From Galaxea fascicularis (lineage: Eukaryota; Cnidaria; Anthozoa; Scleractinia; Euphylliidae), in NCBI GenBank assembly GCA_948470475.1, contig OX419336.1:7598171-7662170 (forward strand): DNA of 64,000 nucleotides. Direction: 5' to 3'. The translations under genes were made by a program, and so were the position numbers. Each line of letters begins with the position of its first letter. The first letter of the stretch is position 1. The notes under the pieces are model-generated. The model was not told the DNA's origin. It did no database searches and saw nothing but the letters and a program-made list of their open reading frames with translations. Shown here one piece after another: positions 48,801-60,942 of the stretch.

Positions 48801-51800
48801 GGCCTCGGTTGTTCAAAGGCTGGATAGCGCTATCCACCGGATAAATATCTATCCAGTGGATAGTGCAATTAGATTCCTCAATACTTATCCGCTGGATAGT
48901 AAATTATCCGGTGGATAGCACTATCCAACGTTTGGGCAACCGGAGCCAGAAGTTGTTTTAGCCTTCCTTTTGCACAGTTTGGCAGCCCAGAAATATGTGC
49001 GATTGAACCTACGTTTTGGAAATTTACTTTGTCAAAAACTGCTAAGCAGGCAGGGAACTAGCGTAGACAGCTTCGGGTGGCCCTGGACTGGGAAAATACC
49101 TGACCTCCTTACTTGTGTGCCTCTATGGCACTGTAGTGTATTCCGCAACCAGACCACCAGACTTCGTTTGCAGCACATATTATTCATGTTCTGGCCCATG
49201 CAAACTGTATCGTTTATGGGAATACCGAAAACGTTCATATTATTGTAATCTACTGCGATGAATATTTACATGTAAGAGCTAAACGTATTTTTGCCTGAAA
49301 TGTTGTGTGGTGTCATTCTTGGAGCGAAGACAGCGAATTTTAGCGATGTTGGACGTTTAACTGAGCGTATTGTAGGGAAACTTATACAGTACCCATAAAA
49401 TGAGTCGTCAAATCCAGCCCGGTCATGCGGGAAGTGCGCCTGTATGAAACAGAACTGTGAAACGTTTTGCTTGGGGATCTGTGAATAATATGTACCTGAA
49501 TTGTTGCTGTAATTGTACCTAGGCCTGCAGTTAATGTAGGTGCTAATTTTTTCCCAAAAACAGAGAAAGACAGAACTCAAAAGTGGTTTGCATTTTCACA
49601 TACCCGACTCATGTACAATGATGGTACCACACTGCAGGATGGGACCCATGAACTTTTGGTGTACAAGGCAAGTGTTTGATTAAAAAGAGGCTACGGGTAG
49701 CCCACACTCGGGTCGGCCGTCGCTTTAAAATAGGGAGCTTAAGCAACGACGACGACGACGGCAACGGCAACAAGAACGCCACAAAACAATGGGATTGATG
49801 AGCCAAAACAATACTCTGCACATGCGTTTTACATTTTGGTACATTTCTTTGCCGTCCTCTGCAAAACAACAACGTGAAATGACCAAATTTTAGGTTTTTT
49901 CGAGAACGTGAGCGCATGACGGCAAGTTTTTCTTTCGTTTTCTTTGCTTTAACACCGTTCATAGTAATTTAGGCCCTAAACAGCTCGCCAGTATTTTTCA
50001 CGTTAAACAAATTGAAAAAATCGCGAAAGAGTTACAAAAACGAGAAGTTTTATTTTGAAATAACGTTCTCGTTGCCGTTGTCGTCGTCCTTGCTTAAGGT
50101 CCCTAATACCTTAATTCTCACACCCTTTTTTCGGTTGGCCTTGTAGCGCATCGATAAGAGCGCAGGTGTATCTTACCTAAATATCGTGAGTTGGAATCTA
50201 GCCGACGCCAAAGAATTTCCCATTGAAACTCCAGTACGTGGGCCTAAATTACCTACCATTACGCATGCCCTGGAACTTCTTGTAAACGAAAACCACAGCC
50301 CATTCCTGTACTCGTGGCCCTACGGCTCGGGGAAAAAAATTGAATCTATGGGTCACCTTAACCCTTTCCGTCCCACTAGTGACCAACATCTGACTTCTCA
50401 TCACCATATCACTAGTTGGTTAATAATACAGGGCATGAGAATACAGGGAATGATCACCAGGGATCAGTTGAGTTAACGGTATACAAATTCTCATACGAAA
50501 TATGCGAGAACTGTAAAGAGAATAGAAATGTTGATATTGAGGTTGAAGGGTAAACACACGTTACAAGTCTCATGCTCTGGAGGATGTCCTTGCAACACGC
50601 GATATATAGAATGGAGTAATAACTGTTAAATACTTTTGTTGCAGAATGACCATGGAAAGGTTCCGCTTCCTTCTTCTTATCTTCATCTTCCGTCTAAAAA
50701 GGATGACGTCTTTCCTGTTAAAACAAGCAACCAGCCCTTGACACCAACGAGTGACAAACTGAAAATTGAAACTCTTCTCTGCTCGACCAAACTGACACAA
50801 AATGGTATGCTGTACTATTTAAGTTGTTTTGAAAATGACAAGACACATGTGCATTTATCGTACGCAACACCATTAGATAAATAGGGTACATGAGAATATG
50901 CCTCCCGGCTAGCTCTATCCTGCATAGCAGTGCGGGAGAAGCATGAGCCAAGCGGGAGTCGCACGAGGGTATGGGGCGAAAAGGATCCATGAAAAAAATT
51001 AGGAGAAGGGGGGAAGGGAGGGGGGGGGGACACGTCGTCTATCTCCCCGCTACTAACTTTTTCGCTCCTCAGATCGCACTATGCCTTCCTGCAGGCTAGG
51101 TTAGCGCAGTTGTTAAGAGCTCTTAACTGCTGATTAGAAGGTCATGGGTAAGGTTCATCCCATTAACAAAGAATAGGGACGTAAGTCCAGTTTTTGTGGC
51201 CTGCCCTGCCTTACATTTAATAGTTGGTGGAGGTTGGGTGATGGGCCTGCCCCACAGAATGGCCCAATCTCCCCGGTTTGATTGCGCGCCAATGGAATGC
51301 AAATCGAAGTAAAAACCTAAATGAAGAGCCTGTTCGCAGGCTATGGAAAGTCAGTTTCTAGCAGTGTTACTGAATAATTATAATGAAGTACAAGCACAAA
51401 AAGAAACTCAACTCTAAATTTCATTTAAGGTAACAATTCGTCAGACCCTGTTTTACTTGCTCTGGTTCTTTCCCTTGTACAACGAGCTTAAGCCTCGTTT
51501 TGAGGGTAGGTGTTTCAAGACGGTTTTAGTCATTGACAAATCTTTCTTTTGATGTGCAGTTGATCTTCTTGGATTGCTGAAGTGGAATTCCATGGTTGGA
51601 AAATTGAAAGATATTCTGGTTACTGTCATGAAAGTCAGTGGTGAAGAAATTGTGAAGGTTTGTGTGCTGAGAGGTAGTGAATTTCGGACATCAATTCACC
51701 AGTAAATTGTGATGTTTCCTACCAAACTATGAACTGGACATCCCGCCGCGAAGAACGTACAAAAAAAACGTCGTAATTTATTTTGGTGTTAAAGTTGGCT

Positions 51801-54800
51801 TTACTAGATGCATATTGATTTTAGTAGACCGCTGGGGTGGGTGGTTTCTCATTTGGTACCCTTTCATGTGAGATAAAATGATACTATTTTAATGGTGTCA
51901 GTTCCAAGATTATGACTATCATACTTGTGAGCATTAACGATTTTTTCTTTTTCAGTTCTTAACAGATACTTTTGATGCTCTATTCGCGATATTAATGGAA
52001 CACGCACATAAGTACGACAAACTTGTGTTTGATGCGTTGGTGAGTTGTCTGTTGCTTTGAGCTTCAAGATGTATCAGTAATCGCGAACCGATTGCTCTAT
52101 CAAAGTTTTGTAATGTATAATTGTTTCTTTCAAGTGAGAATTCCTGTGAATTTTTTCTTCAGTATTTTCTCGAGTTTACTGGAAAACACCAAACCCTAAA
52201 TCCTAGGCCGGTTCAATTGTTTTTGGTAAAGGTTGGCCCTTGAAAAATCGCTGAATCTCGGGTGGGACGCAAAATTCACGAAAACAACGTAAGAACATGG
52301 GCCATTTTCAGTTGAGTGTTGGAAGTAATCGTCGTTTGCTTTGGTTTTGCATGACTGACTGTGATTGGTTGATAAAAGTCGCGCTTCTTTTCTAATCATG
52401 ATTTGCCGCTTGAATGCTTTTCCCGCCCTTGATGTCGGCTGCATGTTATTGCTTTGATTGCTGATTGGTTCATTGGCAGTTTTGCATCAGTCGGCATGGA
52501 TCAGAGTGATCGCTTTGGCTTTGGATTTCAGACACTCGTTGACACATCGCTTTGAAGCAATTTCTCTAGCCAATCACAACGACGCGAGCAGTACATGCCG
52601 CTCATTGAGCCAATCAAAATTTGAAGCAATAACATGGAACCGCTGCCAAGCGCGGGAAAATGCGCGCGTGCAAGCTGCGATTGGTTTTGGTTTTAGCGCC
52701 ACTTTCTGGCTAAGAAAGTGGCGCCTGTTTTTCCGACCAATCACAAAGTCAAGTAATGTGAAACCAAAACAAATGCTAGCTACTTTCAACCCCGGAGGGG
52801 GTTCTCCCTTATATGGGCTATATAGGTATGTGCGGCGCCAAAGGGTGTGGTGTTTTAGCCTTTTTGGTCTTAAATAGGGCATGGTTTGTGCACTCTAGTC
52901 TTGAATTGGCGGCGCATTAAGTAAACTGTTTTATAGTGTGGACTTTTAAGCTCGAAACTTTGTACAGTTTTGTATCGTACTTAATAAAAGCGTATAAACA
53001 ATGCCTTTAACATTGGTCTGACCTAGGGAACTGGTTATAAGGCAGGTCTGAAATAGGGTATCACATTTTTGATCAGGCCTGAAATAGGGTAGGGAAATTT
53101 ACAGATTTTGGTCTGAATTATGGTAATGGTTTCAGGAAGCGTGCTGCACAACCCCACCAAATTTTTCTGGAAGTACCGCTCCCCCCCTTCCCCTCGGCTT
53201 TCAACACTCCAATTAAAACCGTTCTAAGACATCATTCTATCCATCAGGTGTTTACCATCAGTTTGTTGGCAGACAAGAAGTATCACCACTTCAGACCAGT
53301 TCTGGATGCTTACATCGAGGAACTGTTTGGAGCCACAAAAGCTGATCAGTAAGTAAAGATAACACGAGACAAAAACAGGAAGACCCTGTGGTGCCACGTT
53401 ACTTATACCAACAGGCATTAGAAAGGTACCTAACTTTAATATTAGCATCGAAGAAAACAACAGTAAAACAAAAAACCATTGCCGAGCTGGAGGGTTTAAT
53501 GGACTCACCAAACAAATCAAGGGGATAGTGCATTTGCGTTCCCAATGTTCTGCAACATGCCAACTATTAAACTCATCGCCAATTAATGAGCGTGAGAGTT
53601 GGAGTCATAGAGGTTGGCGGGATTCTAAGCAATTCAAGGCACAGCAGGGAGGTAACCGTGGCAACCCTGTGAGCGGGAACCACCCCAATGAGTAGCTGCC
53701 AACAGGCACCGTCACACTGAAAGAACCTCTAATCAGTGTAGTACTTACCAGTTAACCATGCTTACCAACCTTGGTCTCTAACGGGTGGGAGGGAACGGGA
53801 CCAGAATCCGCAAAAATTCGCTCAAGAACTAAGCAAAGGCTGAATTAATCTGCAACGATTCGCAACGGTTGAATGAATCGGCAAAGATTGGTAAGCGATG
53901 ATCCACAGTATTCGCTTGAAGCCAAGCACATGTAATGCGTCCCTGCAAATTCCACGGGTGCCCACCCCGTAGATTACTTGCACAAATGAGGAAGACCGCT
54001 GGCAGCATTGGCTCGAGTTTAACCTCGCCTAAATTGCATTTAGCCGCATTTAATTTCGTTATTTATAAATACTACAGGAAACTTTATGGCCAAATAATGC
54101 CTGTTTGTGCCGGATCCGAAAAGGTTATCTAAAGTCTTTCACTGGAAATCTTGTTTATGACTTGACTGATGCCCTCAGGTTTTGGTCTTCCAGTTACCAC
54201 AGAAAGCACGGAGTGTATTTTGTACCTACGGCGTTTAGCCGGTGATCGTTTTATGAACAGAGGAGAACAAAATTTGTGTTTGAATAAACATCAGATCATC
54301 TTAGAAAAATAGTTTTATTCTTTGTCTTTCTAACATTAACGTATTCTGTGAAATCATTTTCTCTCTGCAGCATTCTCATCTCAGTGTTTCTTGAGTACAT
54401 TAATTATGCTTCAAACGAACAACAACCAGATAGAATACGGATGGATCTTCTTCTAAAGGCCATGAAGGTGAGAATGCTTCTCGTCAGCCAGTTCAATTAA
54501 CATCTGTTTGTCAGCTTTTCTTGGATTGTCTCCGTCCATTGGCCACTGCGGCATTACGTGAGAGAACCGTTTGGTCATGAAATTGTCAGCCTTCTTTTCA
54601 ATCTTCGAGTCAGTCCGTTTTTTTTAAGTCAGCCAATCAGTCACTCAGCTCAGTCCACCAGTCAATTGGTCGGTCAGTCAGTCAGTCAGTCAGTCTGTCA
54701 ATCGGTCGGTCGGTGGGTCGGCCGGTCAGTCAGTCAGTCAGTTGGTCAGTCTGTCTGTTGGTCACTTACCAAAAAGGTTAGCTTGGCCATTGTCTTGGTT

Positions 54801-57800
54801 GGAATTAAAAGCGTTAGCAAACAATAGCCAAACAATAGAACATTTTTCCTCCAAGAAACTATTTTCAGTATTGATCAGTAACTGTTTTGCTTTCAGGCCA
54901 TGGAATACATTTTTAAATTCATTGTCCAGTCAAGAATTCTGTTTGAAAGGTAACGTCAATTCTCTGGTTGTCCATTTTATGAATCCAGGGCTTGAAATAA
55001 CTATTGGGCAGGCGCCGGACACATTGTCCGGTCAAACGTGATTTTGCTCGGACATAGGCATTTTTGGCCGGACAAATTTAATCCATCTTAACTAGTTGCA
55101 ATAGAGGCTCCATTTTGCAAGTTACATGAAAGCCCAAATGACCGGACAACATGTCCGGTCATCCACGGATTTGCTCGGACAATGCTCGATTCTGACCGGA
55201 CATTGTCCGTTGACCGGCCGTTATTTCAAGCCCTGGTCAATCTCTTTCGCACAATGCCGCAAACAGTTTTAGAGACTTAAAAGAATTAGTTTCATTTATT
55301 GCCCGTCAATTGTGTTTTATAGGGCTGTCGGTGACCAAGGTCAGTCAGAATTTGAAGCCAAGTTGAGGAAACTTTTCCAGGCTGTCGTGCGTTTGATGGC
55401 AGATGTTAAGAACGAGACACTTCTGACTCAGGTATCCGTGCGTGGTCTTATTTTTGCCTGCGTAATAGATGTAGACAAGTGCCTGTATATACAGGAACCA
55501 AGTTTTCAAGGACAACAATAAGGAGTAAGCTTGCGGGACAAGCAGGGATCCTCTCCACATGTGCTCACTCCTCCCTGGGGATTTCTAACAGCAACCAGCG
55601 TCGCATTTCTTTTAACAGTTTCACTAGTTAATCTGCCAGAGAGTTTTTAAACGACATCAAAGATGGTACTCTTGATTTTCGTGGAAATTCTCTCGACCTG
55701 CCCCATAAGAATTACACAGTGGTTGCAGTTGCATCAAAGGGTTGCCACTACAGTATTCACCAAATACGGATGTTTTGTCAACTGAGCAATGCACATAAGG
55801 ATTCAAAACATGGAATTATTTGAAGACGCCTACGTTAACTCCCCAATACCACTGCAGCCCTTTCAGTATATGAACTTCTGTCTGTCACTTGTTCAATGGT
55901 AAACCAAGCTAAACGTGGCAAACCAAAGCAAAAACAGTTTATCATATATTCCAACACACACACACATACACACACAAAGAATACAAACAACTGACTTACT
56001 TACAAGAAAGACTGCATATTTACAGTAAAACAGTACATATTACTCTCCACACTAAAAAGGAAATCAGAGCATTAAAGTTTTATGGCTGTCAATTGCAAGG
56101 CTGTTGTGAAAAGGCAAATATAATGTCTGGCTAAAAGGAGACAAAATTTCATGTGACGATGATTTTTGGAGGAATCTGGCATCAAACCTAATGCTATAAG
56201 AATATTGAATTGGTAATTTTCTGCAATAATTTGAGACAAAATAAAGCGTTGTATTAAGTAGGTCCAAAAAGCGGTCACTTTGGGACAGTATCAAAAGAGG
56301 TGACTAAGTTTTTCTGGTTCATCTTTGAAAAATGAGCAGTTTGGATCGGCTTGTAGACCAATTTTAACTAAGAATTCGTTAGTTGCTATTCGTCTGTGTA
56401 GAATCTTATACTGAACTTCAAGAAGTTTTGTGCTTGTGCTGCACTTAAAAGCTAGTTGGTAAGTTTCATGCCTAGGAAGTACAATTTTCCTTGATATAAG
56501 TTTTGTGTATACCAGGTTGTAGCAAAAGAAATTGCTTTCTCGGATCAGGGGCCCTTTTTTCAAAGCCTCGGGCCTAAAAAGATTTTTTAAAAACGCGTTT
56601 TGCATCTGTTAGTGATAACTTTTCTTGCATACTTGCTCGATCTATTTCTTAATCTTCAGTAGTTCTTAATTTTTTTATTCGGACTTTCAAGATTATTAAC
56701 ATTGGCAAATAAAGTAGTTTTTAGGGAGTTTAACTAAACGCACGCCAGGACTTAAATTCACTGTGACCTTCATCCTTCACAGGGAGCTGCCTTGAAGTAC
56801 TTCCCCGCAACTTTCGTTGACTTGATGCAGGTGTTCGACGTCAAAGAACTCAGGTTTGTACACTGACTACACTGTTGAAATGTTTGACCTTGTTAATCAT
56901 ATTAAAAGTTCACGCTTGTTTTAAGGGGAGAAGAGTTTGCACAGTGGTGAGAGCGCTCGCCTCCACAAATGTATCCCGTTTCGATTCTCAGGGAATGCAA
57001 CTCACTTTTGACGTATGACCCTCAGCCCACTTATGACCCAGTATCCCGGGAATCGAACCCAGGACACAGGGTCATAAGTGGGCTGAGTTTGTTGGTTCTC
57101 TTCTCTGCTCCCCAATTAGTGGAGCACCTGTGGTCGGCTAGAAAGATTTCAGACTTATTATTGATATTCCTGTTTTTCTTGTGTAGTTACTTTGCGAGGG
57201 AATTTATAGAGAAAATTCCAGAGAAGCGTTTAACTTCGCAGAAAATGGACTGTATCCACAACATGGTTAAAACCAAGCTGTTCGAAGACCAAGGTACAGA
57301 TTGCTCGTCCTTAAACCTCTTCTTATTTCTTCGCCCTTATGTTTTTAGCTTAAAATTATTTGCACCGCACGTTAAAACATTGGTTATATAGCTGGCATTT
57401 TCCCACTACAGCGCACCCATTCATTGGCTAGTTCATGGTCACATGACATCTAACAATGAAACTGTTTACCGCCAAATGCCATGAGTTGGCAACATTGCGA
57501 AAACTATGACGTCAAACGGGAGACAGTTCACTGTAACCCGCGAAATGTTGACCGCTGTTGCACGTTATCAGAGCGTGCAGTTGAAGGTGGCCTGATAGTG
57601 TCGCTGGAATCTCAGCGCGTTTTTCAAAATTTGCTTTTATTTTTGTTTTCCGCCGGTTTGATCCATTTGTTTTGCTTCGTCTTGGGAAACATTGAGATTC
57701 TCGGGAAACAAAATTCACTGTTCCCCAAGGGACCAGTCATTAAGTGTTAATTGGAATGCGTATTTGCCACCATTAGGATTTGTACGGGTCCTGGAAATGC

Positions 57801-60800
57801 TGGAATACTTGAATTTTAGTCTAGCATTTTCCAGGACTGGAAAGTCTTTGAAAATGGTAGGAGGTCCTAGAAAAACCTGGATTTGTAAACTCAAGAAATA
57901 ATGTTTTCTTGAAAGATGATTGGGGAGCAGCCAGATGAGAACATGCAACAACTGACAAATACTCCATGTACATTTATGGGCCCTGAAATAAAACTTTCTA
58001 AAGCCTGGAAAAGTCCTGGAATTTTGTTTCTGGAAAAGTGTATAAGGGAGCAGGGATGGCGTAGTGGTGAGAGCACTCGCCTCCCACCAATGTGGCCCGG
58101 GTTCGGTTCTCCGATCCGATGTGGACTGAGTTTGTTTGTTCTCTTTCCGGCTTGGAGAGGTTTTTCTCCGGGTACTCCGGTTTTCCCCTTTCCCCAAAAT
58201 TCAACACACGGCCCCACAAGTTTACAGCTTTAAATTGTAAACCGTGTATAAATAAAGTTTCTTTACCTTTCCATTGTTTTGCAGAATCTAGATGTGTTCT
58301 GTTACCCATGGTTGTGGAGCAACTTAAAAATGAGATGACCAGGTCTGAAGAAATGAAGATCTGCATTGACATTCTCAACGATATCTTGATCACTCTGACA
58401 AGAAATGACGTGGTGGGTTGAACCTATAAAGCACTAGCAGTGACTGTCACTTAATTTCTCCCCACAATGTCACTGTTTGATCAAGTATTTTCTTCAGGAG
58501 AATTAAGACAATGATCCGCCAAGATGAAATGATGAGTAAGTAAATTCTCCCAAGTGCAACTAGTCCCTTCGAGAATTGTTGGAGAACAGTAAGGGAAATA
58601 CGCCCTTTGTTGCTGGAAAACGCGTAGGTGTGTTCATGGTTTTCCAGGAAGTTCAGAGCCTACGCAGGATTTTGCAAAGGAGGGGGGTAGGGTCGGGGGG
58701 TTTACATCATAAGGTATGTTCCACCCATCTACTCACATAAAATAGCCATGCGACAAGGAAAAGCTATAAAGAAAACAAAGATTAACGGCGAGAACCGGGG
58801 GGGGGGGAAGGGGGTCGTCCGAACCCTCGAACCCATATGCCTCTTACGTTAGCACAGTTTGGCTGAACAGACGGTCTTGCAACCTTTTGAACAAAATTAG
58901 GTGTATAAAGTGCGGGTTTCTAACATGTTTGTAATATGCTTCTGTTTACGTAGGGTGAGACGCACGATGACGTCCTACTGATAGCCACATCTCTGCTACG
59001 TGTTGTCGTCAAAGCTGTCATCACAATGGATCGATCACTGGCTGTTGTGGTAACCAACATCTCTATTTTCTCTCTTATAATCGTAAAATTAACAATACAA
59101 TTCGCGGTTAGCGTAAATTCAACAAGAAGACTAGTCAGTTCTTCCATTATTGGAGGATATTTTTAAAGCAATGAGACCGCATTTTCTATGGGTTTCCAGG
59201 CGAAATAACCCACGCAGGATGTTGCGGGAACACGAGAAAAGCTTGTCAATCACGAGTTAATCCCTCCCTTCCCCCCCCCCCCAACCTAATAAGAAATAAA
59301 CGGTCTCGTGGACGTTAGCTTCAAGCGTTTCTGTTGGTTTAGCGCTTAACTTTCCTTTCCTTATTCTAGGGTAATTATGTGGCTTGTTTGGTCGCCATGC
59401 TGCAGTTGATGGGTGAAAAACACTACCAGGAATACGTGGCACACTTTCCGACAGACCAAGATTTGCTGGTAAGCTTTAAACTCTTGTTGCCCACATAAAA
59501 CTGTCTTCATAACTTTCATAACCTTCATACAGCCTACACAAAGGCGAAAATCGACGAACACGAACACCTTAACAGACAGAACGCCCACATTCAGTTCATC
59601 AAGGAGATCGAGGAGAATGGTAAGATACTTTTTCTTGACAGCTTGGTTACCCGTGACAACAACCAACTACGGACTACGGTTTACAGGGAACTTACACACA
59701 ATGACCGACTACTTGACGTATGCTCTTACAACCCTACTTCACACAAAGCAAGGACAATACGTACCCAAACGAGACGAACGCAACTAGTTTGCGACTCACA
59801 CGACAGTTAAACAGACGAACGCGAGTACTTAGACAACGTTTTCAGTAAAAACAACTACAACCGCGACCTCGTTAGACGCAACACCTACCGTGCAGCGCCT
59901 AACGCTACGAACACCAAGGCGACACCTGTCACTACAGCTACGATACCTTTCATCAAAGGCACCTCTGAAACCATTGCACGCATCCTACAGCCCTACAACA
60001 TCCGTGGTGTTGCTCACAAACCCATTACCACTTTACGACAACTACTGACGAACGTTAAGGACAAAGTCGAACCAAAAGGCAGACAAGGAGCAGTTTACAA
60101 GATCAAATGCTGTGACTGGCCTGGCGGCCACCTGTATCGGTGAGACCGGCAGAAACTTGAACGTAAGACTGACTGAACATAAACGAGCGACGAGAAATGG
60201 TGACCTCAACAATAACATTGCTGAACACCATTTACAGACAAACCACAGAATCGATTGGGACTCTGCTGAATGCGTTACTGGAAAGCTGGTTTACTAAATT
60301 AGAACAGACACCACAACCGTTGCCTACAACTTCCCGCACCTTGCAAACGACTTGTCGACGACATAAACAACAGACAAACAACAGACTGACCGACAACAAC
60401 ACTCGTACAAACAGTCCTTCTCAGGACTACACTCACCCGGACGATCGCACTTCACTTAGTTATGTCTTCATAACATATTATCATCACGCACAAGGTATTC
60501 TTGACAGCATTTATTCATCCAAAATACAGGACTCTTGTCATGCATGAACTTAAGTAAACACCTAGAGGGAGGGAGGGTGGAAAGATTGAAGGATTATTAT
60601 AAAGATGGTGGGAGTCAGCATTCAATTCAATTCATTTCACCACATACATAGATTCTTACAGTGGGTAATAATAAAAGAAGGAAGAAGTAGCGAGGAGACC
60701 TCAGGAAACCCCAAGGCTTGCGAGTCGTTAATTAGTTCAGTGGTTCCCGTTTGAGAATCTTGGTTGGAGTTTTCCCTTGTGCCATGCTCGTGACAAGATG

Positions 60801-60873
60801 AAAATAATGTTGTTGATATGAACCTTTTTGGAAGCTTTGTGTTTCTCTTTCATCATCGTCGTCATCATCATCG

Positions 60874-60942
<69 letters not shown>

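Noticed and set aside
52458..52882. Overlapping frames of 139 and 102 codons on opposite strands
   Set aside because: They cover a dispersed CCAAT-rich repeat and its palindromic neighbour in a DOCK intron, with no protein resemblance.
57715..58421. Several overlapping frames of 105-160 codons
   Set aside because: They run across short repeats and the SINE at 58046. Only 58285-58412 is coding, as a DOCK exon.
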